Assembly: GCA_030427735.1 (NCBI GenBank)
Contig: JAUIBP010000003.1
Location: forward strand, 1 to 64,000
Origin: Bacteroidia bacterium
GTDB taxonomy: Bacteria; Bacteroidota; Bacteroidia; Flavobacteriales; Flavobacteriaceae
DNA: 64,000 nt
Direction: 5' to 3'
Numbering within the stretch: the first letter of the stretch is position 1; each line of letters begins with the position of its first letter. The position numbers were made by a program, and so were the translations under genes. Of the stretch, positions 54,851 to 64,000 are shown in pieces. The notes beneath the pieces were generated by a model, which saw nothing but the letters and a program-made list of their open reading frames with translations, did no database searches and was not told where the DNA came from.

Positions 54851-56317
54851 TTGAAGACACTAGACACCCTTCCTTTATTCTCATCGTATAGTTTCGATTC
54901 CAGATTTTATGACGAATTACTAGACGACAATCAGGATATAAGAGATATTTACAAAAGGCTTTTTAAAATGTTTAGTGCCTATTCTGTAAACGAATTTGCA
55001 CAGCTTAATAAACGGGCAAAAGATTCATTCTTTAATTTAGGAATTACTTTTCAGGTGTATGGTGAAAATGAAGTTCAGGAAAAAATTTTTCCATTCGATT
55101 TGTTTCCACGTATCATCAATGAAAAAGATTGGAATCATATAGAAAGAGGCGTTTTACAACGGTGTAAAGCGCTAAACTTGTTTTTATGGGATGTGTATCA
55201 CGAACAAAAGATTATTAAACAAGGTATTGTTCCGATAGAGCTTATAAGTTCTTCTGTTAATTATTTAAAGCAAATGAAAGGGCTTAATCCGCCCGAAGGC
55301 ATTTACAATCATATTTCTGGTACCGATTTAATTAAACATTCCGACGGCCAATATTATGTGTTGGAAGATAACATTAGATGCCCGTCGGGTGTAAGTTATG
55401 TTATTGGGAATAGGCAAGCAGTAAAGCATGCGCTTTTTGGTGTATTCAATCAATACAAATTACATACGGTTGTAGATTATGGAGCCAATTTGTTGGAAAC
55501 CATGGAGTCTGTAAAACCATCTGGAGTAGATAATCCTGTATGTGTTGTAATTACGCCAGGAGTTTACAATTCGGCATATTACGAGCATTCGTTTTTGGCT
55601 AAACAAATGGGAGTGGCTTTGGTAGAAGGAAGGGATTTACTGGTTGAGAACGATTTTGTGTACATGCGAACTATTTACGGTTTAGAGAAAGTAGATGTTA
55701 TTTACCGCCGTATAGACGACATGTTTATAGATCCGTTAGTCTTTAATAAAGAGTCTTTATTGGGTGTTCCTGGATTGTTTTCTGTTTATAAAAAAGGCAA
55801 TGTTACATTGGTTAATGCGCCGGGAACTGGCGTGGCAGACGATAAGGCGATTTACACTTACATGCCAGAAATTATTAAATACTATCTTGATGAAACGCCT
55901 ATTTTAAATAATGTTAACACCTATCATTGTAGCAGAGCAACAGACCTAGCGTATGTGCTAGACCATATTCACGAATTGGTGGTAAAACCTGTAGACGAGT
56001 CTGGAGGTTATGGTATTTCTATAGGAAACACCTTAACTAAAGAAGAGATAGAGAAGGTAAAAACTACAATACAATCAGATCCTAGAAAATATATCGCACA
56101 ACCTATTATGTCGTTGTCTACACATCCTACATTTGTGCACGAAACAGATTCTTTCGAGTCACGACATGTCGATTTAAGAACCTTCACTTTATTAGGAAAA
56201 GATAAAGATTTTGTTCTAAAAGGAGGACTTACTAGAGTTGCTTTAAAAAAGGGGAATTTGGTAGTGAATTCTTCGCAGGGTGGTGGTTCTAAAGATACTT
56301 GGGTTTTAAAAAAATAA
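54851..56317 (+). CDS. Circularly permuted ATP-grasp protein (stand-alone)
   Basis: The 488-residue protein matches the circularly permuted type 2 ATP-grasp family. Landmarks are V-L-E-D-N-I-R-C-P-S-G-V-S-Y (~175), Y-R-R-I-D-D-M-F-I-D-P (~290), the glycine loop V-V-K-P-V-D-E-S-G-G-Y-G (~377), and the C-terminal G-G-L-T-R-V-A with N-S-S-Q-G-G-G-S-K-D. ATP-grasp enzymes activate a carboxylate to form amide bonds; this family is predicted to ligate or tag peptides. The start is TTG at 54851. It precedes the alpha-E gene by 6 bases. Confidence 0.88.
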   Translation: MKTLDTLPLFSSYSFDSRFYDELLDDNQDIRDIYKRLFKMFSAYSVNEFAQLNKRAKDSFFNLGITFQVYGENEVQEKIFPFDLFPRIINEKDWNHIERGVLQRCKALNLFLWDVYHEQKIIKQGIVPIELISSSVNYLKQMKGLNPPEGIYNHISGTDLIKHSDGQYYVLEDNIRCPSGVSYVIGNRQAVKHALFGVFNQYKLHTVVDYGANLLETMESVKPSGVDNPVCVVITPGVYNSAYYEHSFLAKQMGVALVEGRDLLVENDFVYMRTIYGLEKVDVIYRRIDDMFIDPLVFNKESLLGVPGLFSVYKKGNVTLVNAPGTGVADDKAIYTYMPEIIKYYLDETPILNNVNTYHCSRATDLAYVLDHIHELVVKPVDESGGYGISIGNTLTKEEIEKVKTTIQSDPRKYIAQPIMSLSTHPTFVHETDSFESRHVDLRTFTLLGKDKDFVLKGGLTRVALKKGNLVVNSSQGGGSKDTWVLKK

Positions 56318-56323
56318 GATTAT

Positions 56324-57325
56324 ATGTTAGCAAGAGTCGCCAATAATTTATTTTGGATGGGACGCTATTTAGAGCGCTCAGAACATTTGGCAAGATATTT
56401 AAGTGTGAATTACTTTTCGTCTTTAGATGCACCAGACGACATGTCGCAATCTAAACAGTTTGTATTTCGGTCTGTTATGTATATGAGTGCTAATTTAATT
56501 GTAGCGCCCGAAGTAGAACTAAAAGAAGAAGAGGTGTTGTTTAATGTGGGCTTAAATACCAATGCCCCTTATTCTATTATTAACTCTATGTTTAAAGCTT
56601 ATGAAAATGCACGAAGTTCCAGAGATTTAATTTCTACCGAGCTTTTTGAAGCTATAAACACTATAAGAAACGATGTTAAAAACTATTCGGTCGAAGATTT
56701 TATTAAAAGTAATTTATATGATTTTACAACGCTAGTCACCAATGCGACTTCTAGTATACGAACCAAAATACAAAGTACTTTATTGCACGACGAGGTGTAT
56801 GCCATAATTATGTTGGGTATATATTTAGAGCGCGCTATGCAGGTGTCCAGAATTATAAATTCTAAAGTAAGCGATGCATCGGCCGAAAAGGAATATTACA
56901 GTTCTACTATGGGCGAAACACATGGCTACCAATGGAGTACCTTGTTAAAATGTGTGTCTTCTTACGATATGATGCGACGGTTTTATAAAAAAACACCCCA
57001 ACGTAAAAACACATTGGAATTCATCATTTTAAATAGTCAGTGTCCACGCTCTATAAAGAATTGTTTGAACGAAATACATAAGTATATTGCTATCATTTCA
57101 AAAGAAAAAAATCCTTCAAACCCTTCGGCATCGTTTTCAATTGCAAAAATGAAATGTGAATACGATTATAAACTTATTGAAGATATAGATGATAATTTAC
57201 AAGAATGTATAGGCCAATTGGTGACTAAGTTGGAAATTATAGCCGAACAGTTAGAGGAAGATTATTTCAATATTTCGAATGCCTGTATCGTAAAACCGCA
57301 TCAAAAACAAGAGTTTATTTATTAA
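56324..57325 (+). CDS. Alpha-E domain protein (stand-alone)
   Basis: The 333-residue all-helical protein has the alpha-E opening L-A-R-V-A-N-N-L-F-W-M-G-R-Y-L-E-R, followed by the family's scattered conserved acidic and aromatic residues. Alpha-E proteins accompany circularly permuted ATP-grasp enzymes almost invariably; their role is unknown, perhaps as substrate adaptor. The last 11 bases overlap the 3' end of the convergent transglutaminase gene. Confidence 0.85.
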   Translation: MLARVANNLFWMGRYLERSEHLARYLSVNYFSSLDAPDDMSQSKQFVFRSVMYMSANLIVAPEVELKEEEVLFNVGLNTNAPYSIINSMFKAYENARSSRDLISTELFEAINTIRNDVKNYSVEDFIKSNLYDFTTLVTNATSSIRTKIQSTLLHDEVYAIIMLGIYLERAMQVSRIINSKVSDASAEKEYYSSTMGETHGYQWSTLLKCVSSYDMMRRFYKKTPQRKNTLEFIILNSQCPRSIKNCLNEIHKYIAIISKEKNPSNPSASFSIAKMKCEYDYKLIEDIDDNLQECIGQLVTKLEIIAEQLEEDYFNISNACIVKPHQKQEFIY

Positions 57326-58214
57326 CATCGGCAGGTCTAATATCTACAGCAACGTCCATATCGTTTTTTCCTGTAGTGTAAATTATACCTTTTAAAGGCG
57401 GAACATCGTAATAATCTCTACCATGTGCCACAATTAAATGTTGGTTTTTAGGAATTTGATTGTTGGTTGGGTCAAAGTCAAACCAGCCTAAAGTTGGTAT
57501 AAACACCGAAAACCAAGCGTGCGAAGCATCTGTGCCCACTAATTTTTCTTTGCCTGGCGGTGGCAGGGTTTCTATATAACCACTTACATAACGTGCGGGT
57601 AACCCCATAGCGCGAACGCAGGCTATAGCAATTTGAGCAAAATCTTGGCAAACACCTTTTTTTTCGTTCATTACGTCTTGTAATGGTGTAGAAATGTTGG
57701 TGAATCCCGATACAAAATCAAAATCGGTGTAAATGCGCTGCATGAGTTCTAAAGCCGCATCGTATAAGGGCCTATTTGGTTTAAACGATACTTTGGCATA
57801 CGCTCTAATATCTGTAGAGATTTCAGAGATGAGAGGCGATTTTAAAGTGTATTGTCTGGCATCAATAAGTTCTGGCTCTATACCGCGTAATAATCGTTTT
57901 GCTAAATCGACTGTTATTATTTTTCGGCTAGAAAGGTCGATGTCTTCAAATTGTAAATCGAAATTCCTATCCACTTTACTTCTCGCCGTTACCTTTAATT
58001 CGTCATGTAATTGACCTATTGAAAAATGCGTTATTGTGTTTCCAAAAAAATCGATGCGCTCGGAAAAATCTGCAGGCTTTGGGCTAATTTCTAATGTGTA
58101 ATCTAATAGCGAATGGCCTTTAAAGTCTTTTGGTTTTAAAGTGGCTAAATTTTGGCAGTAAGACACGCCATTTTCGTATTTATAGGTTGTGGTATGCGAA
58201 ATATTAAAAACCAT
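57315..58214 (-). CDS. Transglutaminase-like cysteine protease family protein
   Basis: The 299-residue protein has an N-terminal beta-barrel domain (~1-100) typical of bacterial transglutaminase-like proteins (Y-K-Y-E-N-G-V), then the transglutaminase core with Cys189 (K-G-V-C-Q-D-F), His232 (D-A-S-H-A-W) and Asp248 (D-F-D-P-T). Such proteins are usually peptidases rather than cross-linkers. It is the third gene of the minus-strand operon, two bases after the ATP-grasp/alpha-E fusion. Confidence 0.9.
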   Translation of the reverse strand: MVFNISHTTTYKYENGVSYCQNLATLKPKDFKGHSLLDYTLEISPKPADFSERIDFFGNTITHFSIGQLHDELKVTARSKVDRNFDLQFEDIDLSSRKIITVDLAKRLLRGIEPELIDARQYTLKSPLISEISTDIRAYAKVSFKPNRPLYDAALELMQRIYTDFDFVSGFTNISTPLQDVMNEKKGVCQDFAQIAIACVRAMGLPARYVSGYIETLPPPGKEKLVGTDASHAWFSVFIPTLGWFDFDPTNNQIPKNQHLIVAHGRDYYDVPPLKGIIYTTGKNDMDVAVDIRPADVNK

Positions 58215-58216
58215 GT

Positions 58217-60766
58217 TTAATTGGAAGCTTTACGGTTTACTAATTGCTTTTGCTGATAAGAATGATTGAAATAAGTGTTTGCGATAGATGAAGAAATATC
58301 GAATAATAATTCACTTAAATCTGCCAACAACTTTTCTAAATTTAAATACATGTTTGAAGCTTGGTCTACCTTAAGTAAAAAATTAAGGTCTATATTTTCT
58401 ATTTTCTGCAATGCCAAGCTAATTTGCTTTTGGCTGGCAGAACGTCCTAAGTTAGAGGTATTGTTAGGCAATTGGTCTATGTCTTTCTTCAAGCGGTGTA
58501 TTTGGTACGTTAATGAGCGCGCATAGTCTTTATCGAGCAATAATAGATTTATAACGTTTTCTATACTCAAATACGATTGGTAGCTGTATCTGTAAATGTT
58601 TAAACTTTCATGACTGGCCAAGAGTGCTTCTAAAATTTCGTATTCCAACTCTTCGTCGTGCTTTACAATAATTAAAGCCCTGAATTTTGAAATGGTAATT
58701 GTGGCTTGTTCTAATTGCAAACCAATAAAATAGAGTAGCAGCCCTTGTTTTACCAAAATACTTTCTTCGGTTAAGGCCATGAAGGCGATTAATCGTGTGA
58801 TAATTTTATCGAAAAACTTAATAAGCGATTGTACAGTGTATTGCTCGTCGTCTTTTAAGTTGCTCCATAAACGCTGAATATCATCAGATACGCGCCACAT
58901 GTCTTTAGACCATAAATTTCTGAGCGAGTAATACGAGTTGTTAAAACTCATTAAGGTTTGGGCAAAACTGCCTATTCTGGTATCGTCTAAAACCAAGTTT
59001 TGTATTTCTTTTAAAGGCTGTTTTAGGGTGTCTTCATCTTCTATAAAACCAGGATAAGTAGAGGTGATGGCTGTAATAGACTTAAATAATAAGGTTAAAC
59101 TTTCCGATTCAGACTTTCTAATATTGTATTGTACATTGGCCATTTGGTTTAACACCATTCTTAAATAACGTGCAGTTAACATGGTACGCCCTAAATATCT
59201 GCCAGACCAAAATAAATTTTCAGCGGTATAGCTAGGTACGTCGTTTATATTGGAGGTGTAATTAGATATGGTTTTATTCCACGCATATAATTGAATATTG
59301 TGTTGGTCGTCATCGCTAATAATCCAAAAATCTTTGCTAGTGCCACCACGTTGGTTAGATACGATTAGCTTTTCGCGCTCTGCGGCAACACGAACTAGAC
59401 CACCAGGCATAACACTGTAACTGTCGTTTTTGGCTATTGCAAAAGTACGCGATACTATTTTTCTTGGCTCTAATGCTCCATTAACGAAATTTGGTGCGGT
59501 AGAAAAATAAATTTTTTCTTGAGCAACATATTGGTAAGGGTTGGCCAGGATTTTTAGTTTTAATGTTTTTAATTCTTGTTCCGATAAAAACTCGCAGAAA
59601 AATAAACTTTCTCTATGCAGTCGGTCTATGCGTTTTACGACAAACGACTTCATATTGTTAATCACATAGTGTCGTTCTTTTTCTTGCCCACACCACCAAG
59701 ATGCAATTTGCGGTAAGATTAAGTCTTCGTTTAAAAAATACTTACAAATATTTTTCATAAACGGAATAAGACCAGGGTTTTCTAAAACACCGCTGCCAAT
59801 AGGGTTTACTACCGTAACGTTTTGCATTCTAACCGCTTCAAGCAAGCCTGCTACCCCTAAATACGAATCTTCTCTAAGTTCTAATGGATCTACAAAAATA
59901 TCGTCTACACGCCTTAAAATAACATCTACTTGGCGTAAACCATTTAAGGATTTTAACCAGACCTTACTGTTTCTAACCACTAAATCGTTGCCTTTTACTA
60001 GGGGATAACCCAATAAAGACGATAAATAAGAGTGCTCGAAAAAAGTTTCGTTGTGTGGTCCGGGTGTTAAAATAACTACTGTAGGATTGTCTTTGTTTGA
60101 TGGTGCAGCATTAAATAGCAACTGATTAAAATCGTTAAAAAAAACAGATGGGTGTATAACGTTTATATTGCTATACAATTCGGGTAAAATTTTACTGGTA
60201 GAGAACCTGTTTTCTAAGGCATAGCCCATTCCCGAAGGCGCTTGCGACCTATCGTTAACTACCCACATTCTACCATCTGGTCCTCTTGCCAGATCTGCAG
60301 CATAGATAAGTAATTGCTTTGCTGTTTTGTATTGTATATTATCGCAGGCTCTTAAAAAACCTCGGTGGGCGTACACCACTTCGGGAGGCAAGATGCCTTG
60401 TTTTAGTAATTCTCGTTTGCCGTATAAATCTTTTAAAATTAAATTTAGAAGTTCGGCACGTTGGGTAATACCTTGCTCTACTGTTTTCCATTCTTTTTGG
60501 TGAATGATAAACGGAACAATATTTAAATTCCAAGGTCTATTAAGGCCTTTAGGGTCGTTGTAAACATTGTAAGTTACACCGTTTTCTGAAAGTAACCAAT
60601 CTAAATCGGCCTGTTTAGTGGTTAAAGCTTTGCTTCCTATTTTTGTAAGATTAGTTAAAAGCACTTTCCAATCGTCTTTAGTAGATAGATTGACGTTTAA
60701 TAATTCGTCGTAATTATTAAAGTCTTTAAAATAGTTTTGAAAAATGGTGTGCTCTTTTGTATCCAT
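58217..60766 (-). CDS. Circularly permuted ATP-grasp / alpha-E fusion protein
   Basis: Residues ~1-490 are a circularly permuted ATP-grasp domain (V-V-N-D-R-S-Q-A-P-S-G-M-G-Y ~180, L-R-R-V-D-D-I-F-V-D-P ~290, G-G-L-V-R-V-A, N-Q-R-G-G-T-S-K-D). Residues ~510-830 are an alpha-E domain (A-E-N-L-F-W-S-G-R-Y). At the position of the stand-alone paralogue's glycine loop E-S-G-G-Y-G it reads V-V-K-R-I-D-R-L-H-R-E-S, without glycines, so its nucleotide chemistry may differ. It is one operon with the two flanking transglutaminase genes (12- and 2-base gaps). Confidence 0.88.
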   Translation of the reverse strand: MDTKEHTIFQNYFKDFNNYDELLNVNLSTKDDWKVLLTNLTKIGSKALTTKQADLDWLLSENGVTYNVYNDPKGLNRPWNLNIVPFIIHQKEWKTVEQGITQRAELLNLILKDLYGKRELLKQGILPPEVVYAHRGFLRACDNIQYKTAKQLLIYAADLARGPDGRMWVVNDRSQAPSGMGYALENRFSTSKILPELYSNINVIHPSVFFNDFNQLLFNAAPSNKDNPTVVILTPGPHNETFFEHSYLSSLLGYPLVKGNDLVVRNSKVWLKSLNGLRQVDVILRRVDDIFVDPLELREDSYLGVAGLLEAVRMQNVTVVNPIGSGVLENPGLIPFMKNICKYFLNEDLILPQIASWWCGQEKERHYVINNMKSFVVKRIDRLHRESLFFCEFLSEQELKTLKLKILANPYQYVAQEKIYFSTAPNFVNGALEPRKIVSRTFAIAKNDSYSVMPGGLVRVAAEREKLIVSNQRGGTSKDFWIISDDDQHNIQLYAWNKTISNYTSNINDVPSYTAENLFWSGRYLGRTMLTARYLRMVLNQMANVQYNIRKSESESLTLLFKSITAITSTYPGFIEDEDTLKQPLKEIQNLVLDDTRIGSFAQTLMSFNNSYYSLRNLWSKDMWRVSDDIQRLWSNLKDDEQYTVQSLIKFFDKIITRLIAFMALTEESILVKQGLLLYFIGLQLEQATITISKFRALIIVKHDEELEYEILEALLASHESLNIYRYSYQSYLSIENVINLLLLDKDYARSLTYQIHRLKKDIDQLPNNTSNLGRSASQKQISLALQKIENIDLNFLLKVDQASNMYLNLEKLLADLSELLFDISSSIANTYFNHSYQQKQLVNRKASN

Positions 60767-60778
60767 GATAAAGAAACC

Positions 60779-63700
60779 TTATTTTTTCCTTAGGTCTAAA
60801 GTGTAAGGGAATTCAAAATTAATAGGTAATTCTTTAAATTTAAAATGTTTAGTACTGGTTTTTTTTACAACATTTCGGGTTGGGTTATCGTGCGAGAAAT
60901 TAAGTTTCGAGGCTAGTTCTAATTCTCCTTGGGTATGGCCAAACTCCCAAAAACGATTAATACGTCTAGATTCGGCTTCAAAACTATTTACAGGATACGT
61001 GTCGTATGAACGTCCGCCAGGATGAGACACAAAATACGTACAGCCACCAATAGAGCGATTGTTCCATAAATCGACAATATCAAAAACTAAGGGAGTGTCT
61101 ATAGGAATAGTTGGGTGTAATGCCGAATACGGATTCCAAGCTTTATATTTTATGCCAGCAACAAACTCACCTTTTACGGCGGTATTGTTTAGTTGTACTT
61201 TAACTCCATTACAGGTTAAAACATAGCGTTCTTCTGTGAAATTTGAAACCTTAACTTGTACACGCTCTACAGACGAATCGACATAACGAGACGTACCTGC
61301 TCCAGTCATTTCTTCACCTAAAACATGCCAAGGTTCTATGCCCGACCTTAGTTCTAAATGGATATTGCTTATAGTTACCATACCATGTAGAGGGAATCGA
61401 AATTCAAAAAATGGATTAAACCAATCTTCTTTAAAGGCATAGCCAGCTTTGTTTAATTGAGAAACAATGTCTTTTATGTCTTCTCTAACATAGTGTTCTA
61501 TTAAAAACTTGTCGTGCAGCTCGGTACCCCAACGTACTAAATTATGTTCGTATGGCGATTTCCAAAACCAAGCAACTAGAGTTCTTACCAATAGCATTTG
61601 CATTAAACTCATCTGTGGGTGTGGCGGCATGTCGAAACCACGAAGCTCTAAAATTCCTAAGCGGCCAGAAGAGGAGTCTGGCGAATATAATTTATCGATA
61701 CAAAACTCGGCACGGTGAGTATTTCCTGTAAGATCTGTAAGTAAATGTCTAAACAATCTGTCGGTTAACCAAAAAGGCACTTCTCCTGTCTTTGGAATTT
61801 GATTGAAGGCAATTTCGAGTTCGTATAAATTTTCCATTCGGGCTTCGTCAATTCTAGGTGCTTGACTTGTTGGCCCAACAAAAGCGCCAGAGAACAGGTA
61901 AGTTAAGCCAGGATGGTGCTGCCAAAAAGTTAATAAACTGCGCAATAAACTTGGTTTTCGCAATAAAGGACTGTCATTTGGGGTTGTACCGCCCAATGTA
62001 ACATGGTTGCCACCTCCTGTACCTGTATGCTTGCCATCGACCATAAATTTTTCTGTGCCTAAGCGTACATGTTTAGCTGCATTGTATAGGGTAAATGTAT
62101 TATTACATAGGGTTTCCCAATTAGCAGAAGGATGTATGTTAACTTCTATAACACCTGGGTCTGGAGTAATTTTAAGCGATTCTAATCGGTTGTCTTTAGG
62201 CGGTTCGTAGCCTTCTAAAATAACTGGAATATTAAGGTGCTTAGCTGTTAATTCTATGGCTGTAATTAAATCCAGAAAACTTTCGGCTGTCCCTAAGGGT
62301 GGTAAAAATAGGTATAGATTTTCATTTCTTATTTCAGCACAAATAGCTGTTCTTACAAAATAATTAGGACTTTCTGGATCTACCCCAGCGTCATTAAAAT
62401 CTTTATAACGTTTAAGTACTTTCGTTTTATAACTAGGTAAAGGTTTCTGTTTAGAAAATAAATTAGGTTCGTAATTAGGAAACACTTCGTGCTCGGGTTT
62501 TGCCATTAAAGAGTTTAGTGGCAAGCGTAAACCAAGCGGAGAATTTCCAGGCGTTAAAAACAAAAAATTGCGCCTAAACGTCCAAGCGCTTGTATACCAA
62601 GTATTGTTATTAGTATTTAAGGGTAATACATAGCCAACAGTTTTAGACGTGCCATTTGCTAGTATTTCTTTGAGTTTTTTTTGTACTAAAGAAGCATCTT
62701 TGTCCGTTGCAGGGTCTACATCTACAGGTAGATTGCCTTGTTCCCACATAAAATAAAAAGCATCTTCGTAGGCAGGTAAAATATGATCATTGGTAATGCC
62801 CAAATATTGGGTAAGCGTATTTAAAAATAACTTATCGGCATCTTGTGGTAATGTAGGTGTTTTGGTATAAGCGGCCAATAGGTTTGTGTCGTGCCAAATA
62901 GGTTTTTCGTCTTTGCGCCAGCATAATTCTATTTGCCATCGGGGTAAAGGTTCGCCAGGGTACCATTTCCCTTGGGCATGATGTAGTACACCACCTTTGC
63001 CGAACTGGTTTAGTAATTGCTTAGACAGGTCTGAGGCGAGTTTTCGTTTGTGTTCGCCATCGGCTTCAGTATTCCATTGTGGCGATTCCATATCGTCTAT
63101 AGACACAAATGTGGGTTCGCCTCCCATGGTTAATCTAACATCGCGTTTTTGGAGTTGCTTTTCTACTTTTTGCCCTAGATTATAAATGGCTTGCCATTGA
63201 TGTTCGGAATACGGCTTGGTAACTCTTGGAGATTCGAAAATGCGTTTTACTGTGTTTTCGAAAAAGAATTCTGTTTCGCAAACATCGGTTAAACCAGAAA
63301 CTGGTGCAGCACTTTCAAATGAAGGTGTGCAAGCTAATGGAATATGACCTTCGCCAGCGAGTAAACCAGAGGTGGCATCAAAACCAATCCAACCAGCGCC
63401 GGGAATATAAACTTCGGCCCAAGCATGTAAATCGGTAAAATCTTCTTCAGGACCAGAAGGGCCGTCTAACGATTTTTCATCTGATTTTAATTGCACTAAA
63501 TATCCCGATACAAATCGAGCTCCAAAACCTAAATGTCTTAGTACTTGAACAAACAACCACGCATAATCTCTGCAGGATCCACTTTTTAATTGTAAAGTAT
63601 CTTCACAAGTTTGTACCCCTGGATCTAAGCGGATGTTGTAATTGAGATAATTATAAATTTTTTGGTTTAGATCTACTAAAAAATAAATGGTTTTACGTGG

Positions 63701-64000
63701 GGTGTAATCAATCGTTTTAATAAAATCGAGTAATAAAGGCCCTTGCTCTTTAATTTCTAAATATGGTAGTAATTCTTTTTTTACGGCATCTTCATAACTA
63801 AATGGATATTCTTCGGCGTAGTCTTCCACAAAAAAATCAAAAGGATTTATAGTGGTTAGATCGGCTATAATTTCGACATCTATAACAAGTTCATCTGTCT
63901 TTTCAGGAAACACCAATCGGGCAACGTAATTACCAAAAGGATCTTGTTGCCAATTAAAAAACTGGTTTTCGGGTTTTATTTTTATGGAATACGCTTCTAT
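60779..64000 (-). CDS. Transglutaminase-like / DUF2126 protein, N-terminus beyond window
   Basis: The open frame enters from the right edge and ends at 60779; 1073 residues are visible. The sequence upstream of an internal GTG at 63916 (P-E-N-Q-F-F-N-W-Q-Q-D-P-F-G-N-Y) is conserved family sequence, so that GTG is not the start. A bacterial transglutaminase N-domain leads into the core with Cys (S-G-S-C-R-D-Y, codon 63572-63574), His (D-L-H-A-W) and Asp (G-F-D-A-T-S-G). The remaining ~770 residues are DUF2126, a large domain found with this core. Predicted peptidase/amidase partner of the ATP-grasp proteins. Confidence 0.92.
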   Translation of the reverse strand: MEAYSIKIKPENQFFNWQQDPFGNYVARLVFPEKTDELVIDVEIIADLTTINPFDFFVEDYAEEYPFSYEDAVKKELLPYLEIKEQGPLLLDFIKTIDYTPRKTIYFLVDLNQKIYNYLNYNIRLDPGVQTCEDTLQLKSGSCRDYAWLFVQVLRHLGFGARFVSGYLVQLKSDEKSLDGPSGPEEDFTDLHAWAEVYIPGAGWIGFDATSGLLAGEGHIPLACTPSFESAAPVSGLTDVCETEFFFENTVKRIFESPRVTKPYSEHQWQAIYNLGQKVEKQLQKRDVRLTMGGEPTFVSIDDMESPQWNTEADGEHKRKLASDLSKQLLNQFGKGGVLHHAQGKWYPGEPLPRWQIELCWRKDEKPIWHDTNLLAAYTKTPTLPQDADKLFLNTLTQYLGITNDHILPAYEDAFYFMWEQGNLPVDVDPATDKDASLVQKKLKEILANGTSKTVGYVLPLNTNNNTWYTSAWTFRRNFLFLTPGNSPLGLRLPLNSLMAKPEHEVFPNYEPNLFSKQKPLPSYKTKVLKRYKDFNDAGVDPESPNYFVRTAICAEIRNENLYLFLPPLGTAESFLDLITAIELTAKHLNIPVILEGYEPPKDNRLESLKITPDPGVIEVNIHPSANWETLCNNTFTLYNAAKHVRLGTEKFMVDGKHTGTGGGNHVTLGGTTPNDSPLLRKPSLLRSLLTFWQHHPGLTYLFSGAFVGPTSQAPRIDEARMENLYELEIAFNQIPKTGEVPFWLTDRLFRHLLTDLTGNTHRAEFCIDKLYSPDSSSGRLGILELRGFDMPPHPQMSLMQMLLVRTLVAWFWKSPYEHNLVRWGTELHDKFLIEHYVREDIKDIVSQLNKAGYAFKEDWFNPFFEFRFPLHGMVTISNIHLELRSGIEPWHVLGEEMTGAGTSRYVDSSVERVQVKVSNFTEERYVLTCNGVKVQLNNTAVKGEFVAGIKYKAWNPYSALHPTIPIDTPLVFDIVDLWNNRSIGGCTYFVSHPGGRSYDTYPVNSFEAESRRINRFWEFGHTQGELELASKLNFSHDNPTRNVVKKTSTKHFKFKELPINFEFPYTLDLRKK

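Noticed and set aside
63916-63918. GTG as the start of the large transglutaminase/DUF2126 gene
   Set aside because: The frame continues to the window edge with recognisable family sequence upstream, so the gene is cut by the window rather than starting here.
1-64000. tRNA, rRNA, CRISPR arrays, insertion sequences, prophage
   Set aside because: No T-loop-like GGTTCRA clusters with cloverleaf context, no regularly spaced repeats, and no transposase, integrase or phage proteins were recognised. A tRNA scan would settle the first point.

Overview
The window is a stretch of chromosome from a marine-type member of the Bacteroidota, almost certainly family Flavobacteriaceae. The evidence is low GC with A/T-rich spacers, a type IX secretion sorting domain, a PorX-type response regulator, the LpxC-FabZ fusion, a bifunctional HisB, promoter matches to TTG-N17-23-TAnnTTTG, and several dispersed intergenic repeats of flavobacterial type. 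I saw no rRNA, tRNA, CRISPR array, insertion sequence or phage gene.

Layout. 1-11 kb: a metallo-beta-lactamase-fold hydrolase cut by the left edge, a DUF892 ferritin-like protein, a secreted alpha/beta hydrolase, a large T9SS-exported fibronectin-type-III protein, alanine dehydrogenase, small membrane proteins, tsaE and porX. 11-18 kb: an HD hydrolase, then the lipid A block lpxD, lpxC/fabZ, lpxA, efp and a second lpxD-like gene, then sucD. 18-25 kb: an M16 lipoprotein peptidase, fabG, a membrane protein with a VWA-like segment and a prohibitin-like SPFH protein. 24.9-32.3 kb: a complete histidine operon hisG-D-C-B-H-A-F-IE. It is preceded by an 18-codon leader peptide with four consecutive His codons and an overlapping terminator/antiterminator, a classical attenuator. 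A dispersed repeat lies inside the operon between hisB and hisH.

32.3-42.5 kb: truA, small membrane and envelope proteins, DUF2461, DUF72, a thioesterase, two OmpA-like lipoproteins, a MscS channel and an SDR reductase, with repeats in the spacers. 42.6-45.2 kb: an arsenic-type operon (ArsR, DUF6428, LMW-phosphatase-like arsenate reductase, ACR3) with two near-identical palindromic operators. 45.2-54.6 kb: the agmatine-to-putrescine pair, nhaA, a double USP, a DUF2130 coiled-coil protein, a DUF6364/PIN toxin-antitoxin pair with a palindrome upstream, an EamA transporter, an Old Yellow Enzyme and an OsmC protein.

54.8-64 kb: two converging operons that both encode circularly permuted ATP-grasp, alpha-E and transglutaminase-like proteins. 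One has ATP-grasp and alpha-E as separate genes. The other has a transglutaminase/DUF2126 giant (cut by the right edge), an ATP-grasp/alpha-E fusion and a second transglutaminase. This predicted peptide-ligase/peptidase system has no settled function and is the least understood part of the window. The his attenuator is the clearest regulatory find.
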